A DNA stretch of 64,000 nucleotides from Erysipelotrichaceae bacterium (GCA_017512285.1 JAFWGU010000004.1:1-64000); one strand, 5' to 3'. Numbered from the stretch's first letter, positions 40,941 through 50,476 are shown. Made by a program: numbers and translations. Notes: a model not told the origin generated them from the sequence alone.

Positions 40941-42260
40941 TCAATTATTTTCATTTACCTGCAAATTTTTCAGCTTTTCCTTAAACGGATAGATGTCCTT
41001 GGAACTCATGAAGACGTAAACTGCAGGGGCAAAGCCAGCCAGTATCCTGGCATCTTCGTCTGTTTCATGGAACACGTAGCTTCCCTCGATGTGGTCGGCA
41101 AGATAAGTGATGTCGATGTCAGCGCCGTTGTCATAGTCGTCGATGCTGGTAAACTCGCATACTCCTATCTCATCAGCCAGTTTCAGTGCGGAAGCAAATT
41201 CGTTAACAAAGTGATATACCCTTCCCGTTCTGTGCGGCTTGAAGATCGCTACGATCTTTCTGTCCGGATATCTCTTGCGGGCTGCCTCAAGAGTGATCCT
41301 TACCTCGGTAGGATGATGAGCGTAGTCATCAATGTAGACATTATCCCCGTTGGTTTCGATCTTGAATCTTCTCTTGACGCCCCTGAAACTGCTTAATCCT
41401 TCCTCGATCTCCTCGCTGTCCAGTCCCTTCAGAATGCCTACTCCGATAACTGACAGAGAGTTCAGAAGCAGATGATGGCCGACAAACGGCAGATCGAAGT
41501 GTCCGAACAGTTCGCCTTTGAACAGAACGTCAAAACTCATGTGCTCTGTTGTTTCAACGATGTTTACAGCCTGAATGTCATCATTGTCCCTTTCGCCATA
41601 GTAGTAAATCGGAACATCCGCTTCCAGTTCTCTGGTATACGGGTCCTCTCCCCAGGCTATGACAGCCTTTCTGACCTGCTTTACATAGTTCTTGTAGGAG
41701 TTGATGTACTCTTCATTTGTCTTGAAGAAGTCGACATGGTCCCAGTCCATGTTGGTAATGATGGCATAGTCCGGATGATAGGCCAGGAAATGATTCCTGA
41801 ACTCGTCGGCTTCCAGAATGAAGTCGGTGGCCTCAGGATCAAGATATCCCGTGCCGTCTCCGATCAGATATCCTATCTTGTGCTTATGTCCCAGCATTGC
41901 GGCACACATGCCCGTGGTCGTGGTCTTGCCATGAGATCCAGATACACCGATGCTGTGATAGTTTTCCAATAATTTACCCAGAAACTGATGATAACGGTAA
42001 CAGGTTACCGTCGGATTGTTTCTGGCTGCGATGACTTCCGGGAAATCCTCCAGGAAGGCATTGCCGATGATGACCGTGGTATTGTCCCTGATGTTATCAG
42101 GACTGAATTCAGTTATTCTGATGTTTCTTTCAATCAGCGGTTCTTCCGTGAAGAAGTGACGTGACTGGTCACTGCCCTCCACTTCTGCTCCTGAATCATG
42201 AAGGATGCAGGCCAGGGCGGCCATGCCGGTGCCCTTGATGCCGATGAAATGGTAAACCAT
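40941..42260 (-). CDS. murC: UDP-N-acetylmuramate-L-alanine ligase
   Basis: This 439-residue ATP-dependent ligase adds L-alanine to UDP-MurNAc, the first peptide step of peptidoglycan synthesis. VYHFIGIKGTGMAALA is the UDP-binding N terminus; the ATP loop is GVSGSHGKTTTTGM; and DDYAHHPTEVRITLEAARKRYP is the conserved C-terminal-domain motif. Length fits. The ATG shares a base pair of the stop codon (TAATG) of the preceding gene, implying coupled expression. In Bacillus an FtsK-like gene often precedes murC; here the place is taken by the disordered protein. Confidence 0.96.
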   Translation of the reverse strand: MVYHFIGIKGTGMAALACILHDSGAEVEGSDQSRHFFTEEPLIERNIRITEFSPDNIRDNTTVIIGNAFLEDFPEVIAARNNPTVTCYRYHQFLGKLLENYHSIGVSGSHGKTTTTGMCAAMLGHKHKIGYLIGDGTGYLDPEATDFILEADEFRNHFLAYHPDYAIITNMDWDHVDFFKTNEEYINSYKNYVKQVRKAVIAWGEDPYTRELEADVPIYYYGERDNDDIQAVNIVETTEHMSFDVLFKGELFGHFDLPFVGHHLLLNSLSVIGVGILKGLDSEEIEEGLSSFRGVKRRFKIETNGDNVYIDDYAHHPTEVRITLEAARKRYPDRKIVAIFKPHRTGRVYHFVNEFASALKLADEIGVCEFTSIDDYDNGADIDITYLADHIEGSYVFHETDEDARILAGFAPAVYVFMSSKDIYPFKEKLKNLQVNENN

Positions 42261-43072
42261 TACTTGTCCTCCAGATCAAACAGGCTTATGTTCTCATAGT
42301 ACTGATCGTCATTCAGCTTTTCCCTGTTGGGGTTTTCCTTGACGCCAAAGGGAGAAACGATCAGGTCAGGTCTGTCGGCGAGTTTTTCCACAACGGGTTC
42401 CTCGACGATCTCTGTGACCTTTTCAACGGGCTTTTCAACCTTCTTTTCCTCTATGAAGTCCTCAACTGACAGATCGGCAACGGCCGGATCAATGTCATCG
42501 TGAGGAATGTTGTCTGAAGCATCCTTGTCGCCGTACAGTGGGGAGAATACCGTACCCAGTACGGACTTGCTTGAAGACTGAATGTCAGCCAGATCCGGGA
42601 TCTTTTCCGGTTCTGCCGGCTTCTTAGGCTGTCTTCTGCCCGGCTTTTCTTCCTTTTTCTCCTGGACGCCGAACATCGGTGAAATGACCGTTGAGGTACG
42701 GTAGTCGAGTTCTCTTCTCTTTTCCTCCTCCGTCATTTCCCTGACCGGTTCCTTTACAGGCTCTTCAGCAGGCTTTTCTTCCTGAGCGGCGACAGGTTCA
42801 GTTTCCGTGATCACTTCTTCTACGACCGGTTCTTCAGTTTCTTCAGTCTTTGGCAAGGTAATGAAGGAAGGTGTCTTTCTTTCTTCCTTGATGACTTCAA
42901 CGACTTCCGGTTCCTTTCTGACCGGTTCCTTTCTGACTTCCTCCACCTTCTTTGGCTGAGGCTGTACCTTCTTTACGACCGGCTCCGGCTTAACTTCCGT
43001 AACCTTCTCTTCATCATCGTCATCCGGTGATTCGTAAAGCAGTTTGTCGAAAAATTCCTTGATTTTCTTCAT
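42260..43072 (-). CDS. Disordered acidic protein with N-terminal amphipathic helix and repeated SP-x-G motifs
   Basis: This 270-residue protein opens with an amphipathic helix (MKKIKEFFDKLL) and is then dominated by Val, Pro, Glu and Lys, predicted to be disordered. Three similar short motifs stand out: TVISPMFGV (128-136), TVFSPLYGD (174-182) and LIVSPFGV (237-244). I do not recognise a family. The plan (membrane-targeting helix, linker, repeated linear motifs) resembles scaffold or division-associated proteins. Start ATG 43072 follows AGGAGAT; the eight-codon longer frame is rejected. It is coupled to murC by a TAATG overlap. Confidence 0.6.
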   Translation of the reverse strand: MKKIKEFFDKLLYESPDDDDEEKVTEVKPEPVVKKVQPQPKKVEEVRKEPVRKEPEVVEVIKEERKTPSFITLPKTEETEEPVVEEVITETEPVAAQEEKPAEEPVKEPVREMTEEEKRRELDYRTSTVISPMFGVQEKKEEKPGRRQPKKPAEPEKIPDLADIQSSSKSVLGTVFSPLYGDKDASDNIPHDDIDPAVADLSVEDFIEEKKVEKPVEKVTEIVEEPVVEKLADRPDLIVSPFGVKENPNREKLNDDQYYENISLFDLEDK

Positions 43073-43082
43073 AAATGATCTC

Positions 43083-43895
43083 CTATCTGTTTTCATTACT
43101 GTCGCTTTCAGGATCGGTAAAGCTGTTATCGTCCTGGTTATGTGCAGGGTTATCTATGATGCTGGCAGGATCCTCTTCCTCCTTGGAGGAGTTGTCAATG
43201 ATGACAAATTCCGGATCATCCTTCCAGTCATCGATGTAGTCGGCAACGTATCCGCTTTCCGGAAGTATTTCCCTGAACAGCGATATGATGCTTGTCTTTT
43301 TAACCGTTTCAGTTACGTTTGAGTATACCGAAACGATCTTTTCATCATCTATTGAACATGTTCTCAGTATCTTCATCATGTCATAGAGCATGTCCTTGGT
43401 CTGACTCTTGTAACAGGTGGCGGCGAACAGGAAGTAATTATCCTGCATGACGATGTAGTCCTTTTCCTCATCTACGGAACTGACGTATATCCTGTACATG
43501 ATCTCCTTGCCGCCGGAATTGACGTACTTGCCGTGAGTTACGAATTCGGTCTGCGAGAAGGTATCGAGGTTGCGCAGCCTCTTGCCGTATTCATCCTCGC
43601 CCTCGTAGTATTCCTGGGCGATTATGCTGGCAATGTCAATGTTCAGTATGGCCTTATTACCATAGATGTTGAACAGGTTGCTGGTGGCATCCCGCTCTTC
43701 CCTGCCTACTCCTCTTGGCAGATAGTAGCTGTAGTATTCCTTGACCGCGTTGTTGTAAACGGCTTCGGGAACCTCAACCTCAACGGCGTTGTTTACCGTA
43801 GACAACAGCGATACGGTAGTATAGGGCTCCTCATTCTGTGTACAGCCCGTCAGCAGTAATACTGCCATCATCACTAACAGTATCAGTTTCTTCAT
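43083..43895 (-). CDS. Lipoprotein of unknown function
   Basis: This 270-residue protein has a lipoprotein signal peptide with lipobox LLTGC (Cys18). The middle region is alpha/beta (NKAILNIDIASIIAQEYYEG, IMYRIYVSSVDEEKDYIVMQDNYF) and resembles no family I know; the last 40 residues are acidic and Ser/Asn-rich. Start ATG 43895 overlaps the trmB stop by four bases (ATGA) and is preceded by GGAGG, so it is coupled to trmB. It is followed by the disordered protein and murC in the same direction. Confidence 0.72.
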   Translation of the reverse strand: MKKLILLVMMAVLLLTGCTQNEEPYTTVSLLSTVNNAVEVEVPEAVYNNAVKEYYSYYLPRGVGREERDATSNLFNIYGNKAILNIDIASIIAQEYYEGEDEYGKRLRNLDTFSQTEFVTHGKYVNSGGKEIMYRIYVSSVDEEKDYIVMQDNYFLFAATCYKSQTKDMLYDMMKILRTCSIDDEKIVSVYSNVTETVKKTSIISLFREILPESGYVADYIDDWKDDPEFVIIDNSSKEEEDPASIIDNPAHNQDDNSFTDPESDSNENR

Positions 43896-44536
43896 GATCC
43901 TGCCTCCTGGCACCAGATGGCGCGGTATATCGGCTGGCCAAGTTCCATGAAGTTATGCTCATATTCGGTAATGGCATCTTCAGGATGTTCATCCCTGCGG
44001 TAGTCCACACTGACATCCCTAAGATACCAGCCTGCCTGGGAGAACGATACCAGACTGTATTCAAACAGCTTCATGTTGTCGGTCTTCATGATGATCAGAC
44101 CGTCCTTCTTGAGAATACGGCGGTAGCTGTCAAGGAATGACTTATAGGTAAGTCTTCTCTTGGTATGCCCCTTCTTGGGCCAGGGGTCGGAGAAGTTGAG
44201 ATGAATGACGTCGATCTCATTCTCAGCGAACCATTCATCGATCTTCGCGGCATCGTCCACGATCAGCTTCATGTTGTCAGTGGTATCATCCAGACACTTC
44301 TTCAGGGATATGGCAGCGCAGTCAATGCTCTTTTCAACCGCAATAAAGGCGATTTCCGGATACATGTGTGCCATGTTGATCCAGTAATCTCCCTTGCCTG
44401 ATCCTATTTCTACTCTGACTTCACCGCTCTTGGAGAACTGTGCCCACTTTCCGGCATGTTCAGCTGGATCACTTATGACACAGTCAGTGCGGGAAGCGAT
44501 CATGTCCTTAGCCCAAGGCTTTTTACGCATTCTCAT
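43892..44536 (-). CDS. trmB: tRNA (guanine-46-N7)-methyltransferase
   Basis: This 214-residue SAM enzyme makes m7G46 in the tRNA variable loop. VEIGSGKGDYWINMA is the SAM-binding motif; HLNFSDPWPKKGHTKRRLTYKSFL contains the catalytic DPWPK(K)xH block; and TDN...YEHNFMELGQPIYRA is the C-terminal family signature. Length is normal. GGTGG precedes ATG 44536, with a -10-like TGATAAAAT further upstream. It heads the trmB-lipoprotein-disordered protein-murC series. Confidence 0.96.
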   Translation of the reverse strand: MRMRKKPWAKDMIASRTDCVISDPAEHAGKWAQFSKSGEVRVEIGSGKGDYWINMAHMYPEIAFIAVEKSIDCAAISLKKCLDDTTDNMKLIVDDAAKIDEWFAENEIDVIHLNFSDPWPKKGHTKRRLTYKSFLDSYRRILKKDGLIIMKTDNMKLFEYSLVSFSQAGWYLRDVSVDYRRDEHPEDAITEYEHNFMELGQPIYRAIWCQEAGS

Positions 44537-44708
44537 AAAAATCCACCACTACTATTTTATCATACTTAATCATTCATTAACATATGCCGAAACAGAAGAA
44601 AACCATTTTCTGAAAAATCTTACATTATAATTGGTGCCGCCATTATGTCAGAATATCGGACAATTATGGTAAAGAAAAAGGACTCACCTTTTCAGTGAGT
44701 CCTCAAGA
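44537..44708. other. Intergenic region between trmB and pnp
   Basis: About 170 AT-rich bases holding the trmB promoter region (TGATAAAAT near 44557) and the pnp terminator. I see no other gene or RNA element. Confidence 0.5.
44679..44703 (-). terminator. pnp terminator
   Basis: AGGACTCAC and GTGAGTCCT form a nine-base stem with T5, six bases after the pnp stop. Confidence 0.85.
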
Positions 44709-46916
44709 TTACTTGGTTGTCTTCTTACCCTTGCGGTTACCGTCCTTGCGGGCTGTTTCCTTACCGAAGAGTTTCTTGCGGCTGTAATCCTTGACAGGTT
44801 CGCTGTAGCCCTCAGGCTTGTCCAGCAGTTCCTTGATTGAGGCATTTACTCTGCCCTTGTCATCGATTTCAGTTACCTTTACGTCAACCATGTCGCCGAT
44901 CTTGTACAGATCACTTGGCTTTTCAACTCTTTCCCAGCGCATGTCTGATACGTGTACCAGAGCATCCGTACCAGGGAACAGTTCAACGAAGGCGCCATAG
45001 CTTTCCAGTCTGACGACCTTGGCGTTGTAGATCTGGCCGATCTCAGCTGTTCTGGTGAGGTCTTCAACCATCTTGGTAGCGATGTCGATTGACTCCTGAT
45101 CCTGATGGTAGATGAGAACTCTGCCTTCATCTGAGATGTCGATCTTACAGCCGTTGGAAGCTTCGATGATCTGGTTGATCGTCTTGCCGCCGGTACCGAT
45201 TACGTCTCTGATCTTGTCTACAGGGATCATGATCTTGGCGATCTTCGGAGCGTACTTGCTGACATGATCTCTTGGCTTGTCGATTGCAGCTTCCAGAACG
45301 TCCAGGATCTGCATTCTGGCCTTCTTGGCCTGTGCCATTGCTTCGCCCAGGATCTTTCTGTCCAGACCCTGAACCTTGATGTCCATCTGTAAAGCCGTAA
45401 TGCCTTCTCTTGTTCCGGCAACCTTGAAGTCCATGTCGCCGAAGTGGTCTTCCATGCCCTGAATGTCTGTCAGGATGGTGTAGTTGCCGCCGTCTTCAAT
45501 AAGACCCATGGCAATGCCTGCTACAGGAGCCTTGATTGGAACGCCGGCTGCCATTAATGACAGTGTGCCGGCACAGATTGAAGCCTGTGATGAAGAACCG
45601 TTTGATTCCAGTACTTCGGCAACTGTTCTGATGGCGTATGGGAATTCATCTTCTGATGGCAATACCTGCTTGAGAGCTCTTTCGCCTAAGGCGCCATGTC
45701 CGATCTCTCTTCTGCCAGGTGTGCCCATTCTGCCTACTTCACCGACACAGTATGGTGGGAAGTTGTAGTGGTGCATGAATCTCTTTTCTTCAACTTCTGT
45801 CAGGTCATCGATGATCTGGTTATCACCCAGGGCACCTAATGTGGTTACTGAAAGAACCTGTGTCTGGCCTCTGGTGAATAAGCCTGAACCGTGTACTCTT
45901 GGCAGTAAGTCGATCTGAGCGTCAAGCGGTCTGATCTCGTCAACGGCACGGCCGTCAGGTCTGATCTTATCCTCAACGATGAGTCTTCTTACTTCGTCAG
46001 CGACGATCTGCGTGCAGACTTCATTGACCATCTTGACTGCCTTGGTCTTTTCAGCCTCGCTTGCGTATTCCTTTGCTTCAAAGAATTCGCATGTTTCTCT
46101 GGTCAGGGCATCGATGGTGTTGTTGCACTCCAGCTTGTCCTTGATGCTTACGGCTGCCTTCAGACGGTCATAAACATATTCGTATACGGCATTCTTCAGT
46201 TCAGCCGGTACTTCGTAAAGCACTACTTCCATCTTAGGCTGGCCAACCTTGGCGATGATCTCGTCTTCGAATTCGCACAGGACCTTGATGTACTTCTGCC
46301 CGAACATCAGAGCGTCGAGCATGTCGTCTTCTGAAATTTCCTTTGCTCCTGCCTCAACCATCATGATGGCATCCTTTGTGCCGGCGATGGTCAGTGACAG
46401 ATCGCTTTCCTCAGCCTGCTTGACTGTAGGGTTGATGATGAATTCACCGTTTTCCCTGCCGACGATGACACCGCCGATAGGGCCGTTAAACGGAATGTTA
46501 CTGATGCTTAATGCCAGTGATGCACCGAACATGGCAGCCATTTCAGCAGAGCAGTCCTGATCTACTGACAGTACAGTGTTGACTACCTGAACTTCATTTC
46601 TGAAGCCATCCGCAAATAACGGACGGATCGGTCTGTCGATCATTCTGGCAGTCAGGGTAGCGTGTTCGCTTGGTCTACCTTCTCTTCTTAAAAATCCTCC
46701 TGGAATCTTTCCAACAGAATACAGCTTTTCCTCGAAACTAACTGTTAACGGGAAGAAATCCGTATCCTTTGCAACATTACTTGCACAGGCAGTGGATATA
46801 ACAACCGTGTCACCATATCTTACTAAAACAGATCCACCTGCCTGCTTGGCTAATTCCCCGACCTCAACGGACAAAGGTCTTCCGTCGAAATCCATACTAA
46901 ATACTTGTTTAGCCAT
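44709..46916 (-). CDS. pnp: Polyribonucleotide nucleotidyltransferase (PNPase)
   Basis: This 735-residue exoribonuclease degrades RNA 3' to 5' using phosphate. Two RNase PH domains are present (first: [22 protein letters not shown]; second: [38 protein letters not shown]). A KH domain has the GxxG loop [12 protein letters not shown] near residue 580, and the S1 domain includes [20 protein letters not shown]. The tail is basic. AGAGAGGT lies upstream of ATG 46916 after an extended -10 (TGA-TATTAT). In Bacillus pnp directly follows rpsO; here two genes intervene. Confidence 0.98.
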   Translation of the reverse strand: MAKQVFSMDFDGRPLSVEVGELAKQAGGSVLVRYGDTVVISTACASNVAKDTDFFPLTVSFEEKLYSVGKIPGGFLRREGRPSEHATLTARMIDRPIRPLFADGFRNEVQVVNTVLSVDQDCSAEMAAMFGASLALSISNIPFNGPIGGVIVGRENGEFIINPTVKQAEESDLSLTIAGTKDAIMMVEAGAKEISEDDMLDALMFGQKYIKVLCEFEDEIIAKVGQPKMEVVLYEVPAELKNAVYEYVYDRLKAAVSIKDKLECNNTIDALTRETCEFFEAKEYASEAEKTKAVKMVNEVCTQIVADEVRRLIVEDKIRPDGRAVDEIRPLDAQIDLLPRVHGSGLFTRGQTQVLSVTTLGALGDNQIIDDLTEVEEKRFMHHYNFPPYCVGEVGRMGTPGRREIGHGALGERALKQVLPSEDEFPYAIRTVAEVLESNGSSSQASICAGTLSLMAAGVPIKAPVAGIAMGLIEDGGNYTILTDIQGMEDHFGDMDFKVAGTREGITALQMDIKVQGLDRKILGEAMAQAKKARMQILDVLEAAIDKPRDHVSKYAPKIAKIMIPVDKIRDVIGTGGKTINQIIEASNGCKIDISDEGRVLIYHQDQESIDIATKMVEDLTRTAEIGQIYNAKVVRLESYGAFVELFPGTDALVHVSDMRWERVEKPSDLYKIGDMVDVKVTEIDDKGRVNASIKELLDKPEGYSEPVKDYSRKKLFGKETARKDGNRKGKKTTK

Positions 46917-46988
46917 TTCTTTCTTTTACCTCTCTTATTTCAACCTAGTAATAATATCATAATTTCTGATATTGTTCACCTTTTTATG

Positions 46989-47016
46989 AAAAAAGAACAG
47001 CTTTTTACGGCTGTTC
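46989..47016 (-). terminator. Terminator of the DUF4139 gene
   Basis: GAACAGC (46995-47001) and GCTGTTC (47010-47016) arms, with six T on the minus strand. Confidence 0.8.
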
Positions 47017-47026
47017 CTGATTTCTC

Positions 47027-48514
47027 CTACAGGTTGATGTCCTTATCCTTCGGCCAGGCAACATCGTAGGCGAGGTTCAGAGTCTTCTCTGCTGACGGTT
47101 CCAGTTCAAATTCCCACTTGACCTGACCGGTTTCTTCCTTCAGTTCACCCTTACCGGTTTCCCTGATGTCCACGCTGACGGACTTGTTCTGGGATACCGG
47201 GATCTGATCGTAAACGGTAAACAGGCTCTTTCTGGGCTTATGTGATACGACCTTGATCTCATACTGGTATTCGGTCTTCTTCTGCCCCTTCAATAGGACA
47301 TTTGAAGTATGCTTTCTGACCTGCTTTCTGGTGACTTTGACGTTTTCATCCTTGCCTAATGACAGGTTGTAGGTTTCCTTGGTGGCGTCTACTTCCAGGT
47401 ATACCTTGCCGACATAGGCTCCCTTCTGATATACGGAAGCCTCTGAATTGATCAGGTCTTCAATGTCAGCCGTCTTTACCTCGGCAGCCAGGTAAGCTGA
47501 ATCATCCAGTTTCGGCACGCTGACGTCATGGTAGCGGCAGCTTATAACCTTGCTGGAAATGTCCACCATCACGGTCTCGTTCTTCTTTATGTCCCAGGCG
47601 CCCTTCAGTTCGTACTGGATCATGGTATCGCCCTTGCTGACGTCAGCCATCTCCGGGCAGACCTCATCGTAGTCGTCTGTTGCTTCAGTCTCAGCGCATT
47701 CCTCATCAGCCATGGGCGCTGCCATAGCCTTCATTGACATGAAGCTGTTGGCTGCCCTGCCTGCCGCGTAGACATGCGGCTGATAAATGTCCACGTATTG
47801 CGGATACAGCGTCGGAATCGTTCCGGAAATCGACGGATTACCCGTATACAGTGTCAGGGCGATCTGGCTGAAGTCAACATCCGTATTCTGTCTGATGGCG
47901 GCCTTAAGTCTGACCGTGATCTCTTCCTTCTCATCATCGGTATGCAGCTCATAGATCGGGTTCCAGTAAGCACTGTCTGAATAGAAGCCTATCTTGAAAG
48001 GATACTCCCCTGCCTCTTCGGCAAGGACATCAGCAGACACATAGAGTTCCTCACTCTTCTGCTTTATCTTCTTAAGTTCCTTATTGAGAACTTCCTTTTC
48101 ATCATTCAGTTTTCTGATCTCCTCATCAAGCCTTTCCAGGGCTTCTGGGAGCTTTTCTATGTAACCGGTAATGTCTTCCACGGTCGCATTGTTTCGATTG
48201 GAGAAGTCAGCGTTAACGAGCCAGAGCTCAGACTGTCTGGTCTTGGAGGTTATCCGGGATTCAACCACAGCGATTTTCCTCTCCGTTTCCCTTATCAGTT
48301 CCTTCTTCTCTTCATCGGTCAGTCTCTTGACCTGAACATTAGATCCGGACAGTTTCCCGGTAACGAACAGCTTTACGGTGTCCTCATTAGTACCTTTCAA
48401 TAATCCGGCGATCCTCACACTGTTAGTGCCCTTTTCCAGGTGCATTACGCCTTCAGAGGAAACGGTAAAGCCCCTGCGGTACAGAGAAACTTCCCTGATT
48501 ACGGTATTTATCAT
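47027..48514 (-). CDS. DUF4139 domain protein (mucoidy inhibitor MuiA-like)
   Basis: This 495-residue protein follows the plan of the MuiA-like family: an N-terminal DUF4140-type region (VIREVSLYRRGFTVSSEG, resembling VTVYxxxAxVxR), a coiled-coil linker (residues 85-160, ERLDEEIRKLNDEKEVLNKELKKIKQ), and a C-terminal beta-rich DUF4139 domain (YWNPIYELHTD, ALTLYTGNPSISGTIPTLYP). No signal peptide is seen, so it is probably cytoplasmic. Function is unknown in Bacillota. AAGGAGTG precedes ATG 48514. It lies between pnp and the VOC gene, with its own terminator. Confidence 0.85.
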   Translation of the reverse strand: MINTVIREVSLYRRGFTVSSEGVMHLEKGTNSVRIAGLLKGTNEDTVKLFVTGKLSGSNVQVKRLTDEEKKELIRETERKIAVVESRITSKTRQSELWLVNADFSNRNNATVEDITGYIEKLPEALERLDEEIRKLNDEKEVLNKELKKIKQKSEELYVSADVLAEEAGEYPFKIGFYSDSAYWNPIYELHTDDEKEEITVRLKAAIRQNTDVDFSQIALTLYTGNPSISGTIPTLYPQYVDIYQPHVYAAGRAANSFMSMKAMAAPMADEECAETEATDDYDEVCPEMADVSKGDTMIQYELKGAWDIKKNETVMVDISSKVISCRYHDVSVPKLDDSAYLAAEVKTADIEDLINSEASVYQKGAYVGKVYLEVDATKETYNLSLGKDENVKVTRKQVRKHTSNVLLKGQKKTEYQYEIKVVSHKPRKSLFTVYDQIPVSQNKSVSVDIRETGKGELKEETGQVKWEFELEPSAEKTLNLAYDVAWPKDKDINL

Positions 48515-48586
48515 CTATTATCACTCCTTATTATCTTTCAATGATTATCTATATTTTATCATACAAAGACACCCTGAAATAAAAAA

Positions 48587-48604
48587 AGGAAGGAAAACCT
48601 TCCT
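48587..48604 (-). terminator. Terminator of the VOC gene
   Basis: AGGAAGG and CCTTCCT arms with a TTTT loop and T7 on the minus strand, overlapping the stop codon. Confidence 0.8.
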
Positions 48605-48977
48605 AAATCTCTGCAACTTTCTGAAATTCCACCAGATAGCCGTCCGGATCAAGAATGAAGAACGAGTATACCGGATACTTCGGGTGCATCTGCGGCTTTC
48701 TGAAGACATTGCAGGAGTCCTTCAGCATCTCATATCTGGCCATGACTTCCTCATTGGTTGGAAGATTCAATGACAGACAGACACCCTTGGGACCGGATAA
48801 CGGCTTTCTGCCGTCATCATACTGGCAGAATCCCCAGTAACCGTAGCCCGTATCAAAGATGTACAGGGAATCGCCCTGCTTCTGGACAATTTTAAGACCA
48901 ACTACATCACCGTAGAACTTCAGTGTCTCATTAATGTTACTGACCGGCAGAAATACCACGCTGCTTTCATCCTTCAT
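48603..48977 (-). CDS. VOC-family protein (glyoxalase/bleomycin-resistance fold)
   Basis: This 124-residue protein has the paired beta-alpha-beta-beta-beta fold signature: VVFLPVSNINETLKFYGDVVGLKIV at the N terminus and VYSFFILDPDGYLVEFQKV at the C terminus, where the Glu of YLVEF is a usual metal ligand. Such proteins bind metals or small toxic ligands; the substrate cannot be told. GGAGGTG precedes ATG 48977, which excludes the longer frame. It follows the rpsO terminator, so it probably depends on read-through or a promoter I cannot see. Confidence 0.85.
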   Translation of the reverse strand: MKDESSVVFLPVSNINETLKFYGDVVGLKIVQKQGDSLYIFDTGYGYWGFCQYDDGRKPLSGPKGVCLSLNLPTNEEVMARYEMLKDSCNVFRKPQMHPKYPVYSFFILDPDGYLVEFQKVAEI

Positions 48978-48999
48978 GTCACACCTCCGAATAAGAAAA

Positions 49000-49022
49000 A
49001 ATAACCGCATGAAACGGTTATT
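49000..49022 (-). terminator. rpsO terminator
   Basis: AATAACCG and CGGTTATT arms, seven-base loop, T6 on the minus strand, just after the rpsO stop. Confidence 0.85.
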
Positions 49023-49029
49023 TATCTGA

Positions 49030-49296
49030 CTACTTACGTAAGCCTAAACGTTCAATAAGAGTACGATAACGGTTGATATCGCTGTTACGCAGATATGTCA
49101 GCAGATTACGTCTGCGGCCGACCATCTTCATCAATCCACGGTAAGAATGGAAATCCTTCTTATTGGCCTTCAGGTGTTCATTCAGACGGTTGATGGTAGC
49201 TGTTAAAACGGCAACCTGAACTTCTGGTGATCCTGTATCGCCTTCATGAATGGCGTACTCCTTGATGATGCTCTGTCTTTCTTCTTTACTTAACAT
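49030..49296 (-). CDS. rpsO: 30S ribosomal protein S15
   Basis: This 88-residue protein is S15: [66 protein letters not shown], and [13 protein letters not shown] cover the full family. It binds 16S rRNA helix 22. AGGAGGAAAG precedes ATG 49296; the 14-codon upstream reading is leader sequence. Its promoter lies inside the end of hemW, giving a leader of about 75 bases with a TGCG/CGCA hairpin that may be used for autoregulation. Confidence 0.98.
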   Translation of the reverse strand: MLSKEERQSIIKEYAIHEGDTGSPEVQVAVLTATINRLNEHLKANKKDFHSYRGLMKMVGRRRNLLTYLRNSDINRYRTLIERLGLRK

Positions 49297-49372
49297 CGTC
49301 TTTCCTCCTGTTTTCAATAGTCCTTCCCAACCAAGCAATGCGTCGAGGAAACGCAGAACCTAGTCCGAAAGC
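49297..49372 (-). promoter_or_regulatory. rpsO 5' leader
   Basis: The 75-base untranslated region has a TGCG...CGCA hairpin (about 49340-49357) and ends in AGGAGGAAAG. S15 leaders are known regulators in many bacteria; the structure here is not confirmed. Confidence 0.3.
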
Positions 49373-49378
49373 CTTCTT

Positions 49379-49407
49379 ATATTATCACAACCACGACATG
49401 AAATCAA
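49379..49407 (-). promoter_or_regulatory. rpsO promoter within the end of hemW
   Basis: On the minus strand, TTGATT (49407-49402), 17 bases, TAATAT (49384-49379). The -35 lies in the last codons of hemW. Confidence 0.6.
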
Positions 49408-50476
49408 CAAGAATATCGTTTAAAACAAGCATTCCATCCGACGTGGTTCTGAGATATCCGTCACTTACCTCCAGAAGGCCCTCACTGACGTTCTTTTCAA
49501 TGGCCTTGCGGTAGTGTTTCAGCATCTGGCAGCTGTATCTTTCATCGTACTTAGCGATGTTAATGCCCTCAATCAGTCTTAATCCCATCATGATGGCCTC
49601 AAAGCGCAGGTCTTCCCTGCCCAGCCTTACGACGCTGTCCCGGTGATTTCCCTTCAGATATTCAATGAAGTTGCGGGTATTGTCATAGCGCTCATTGCCG
49701 ATCTTGCCGCTGGCTGCCAGGCCGGCCCCATAGTAATCTTCGTAGTGCCAGTAGATCATGTTATGCCTTGATTCATGGTGAGCCAGACAGAAGTTTGAAA
49801 CCTCGTACTGCCTGTAGGAATGTTCATTCAGGAAGTCCCTGATCCGGCAGTACATCTGATATCTGATCTCGTCATCAGCCAGCTGATAGCCCTTCATTCC
49901 CAGAATGGTATCCGGATGGACTTCAAGTTCGTATATTGAAATGTGGGTTATGTCCATGTTGACGGCCGTCTGCAGGTCATTTTCCAGCATTTCCATGGTC
50001 TGGCTCCTAAACCCGTACATCAGGTCGATTGAACGGTTCTTAATTCCCGCTTTGTCCAGATAGTACATGGCGTTGATGGTATCCAGATTACTGTGGCTTC
50101 TTCCCATCTCATTCAGCAGTCCTTCATTGAAACTCTGAATGCCGATGCTGGCTCTGTTTATCCCGTATTTCTGCATTAACAGCGCCTTGTCCAGGTCAAA
50201 TGATTCCGGGTTTATCTCGATGGTATACTCCTGCGCAAAAGAAAACCTGCTGAGCATCTTCAGCAGTCTTTCCAGTAATTCGTGCGGCAAGGCAGTCGGT
50301 GTTCCTCCACCGATGTAGATGGTCTCAAAGCTGTCCTGCCCGATTCCTTCAAGCTCCCTCTCCAGTTCATCCAGATACCTGACCGCCAGACCGTAATTGA
50401 ATCTGGCCTTGGCAAAGTCGCAGTAGTGGCAAGGATTATTGCAGAAAGGAACGTGAACGTAAAGTCCCTTTATCAT
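49385..50476 (-). CDS. hemW: HemW-type radical SAM protein (heme chaperone)
   Basis: This 363-residue protein resembles oxygen-independent coproporphyrinogen oxidase but belongs to the HemW branch, which binds and delivers heme. The 4Fe-4S cysteines are Cys12, Cys16 and Cys19 (PFCNNPCHYCDF); HemW lacks the fourth N-terminal cysteine of true HemN and has IYIGGGTPTALP and INPESFDLDKALLMQKYGINRASIGIQSF. Placement after lepA is conserved in Bacteria. Its start overlaps the MazG-like gene by four bases. Heme use by this organism is not otherwise shown in the window. Confidence 0.93.
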   Translation of the reverse strand: MIKGLYVHVPFCNNPCHYCDFAKARFNYGLAVRYLDELERELEGIGQDSFETIYIGGGTPTALPHELLERLLKMLSRFSFAQEYTIEINPESFDLDKALLMQKYGINRASIGIQSFNEGLLNEMGRSHSNLDTINAMYYLDKAGIKNRSIDLMYGFRSQTMEMLENDLQTAVNMDITHISIYELEVHPDTILGMKGYQLADDEIRYQMYCRIRDFLNEHSYRQYEVSNFCLAHHESRHNMIYWHYEDYYGAGLAASGKIGNERYDNTRNFIEYLKGNHRDSVVRLGREDLRFEAIMMGLRLIEGINIAKYDERYSCQMLKHYRKAIEKNVSEGLLEVSDGYLRTTSDGMLVLNDILVDFMSWL

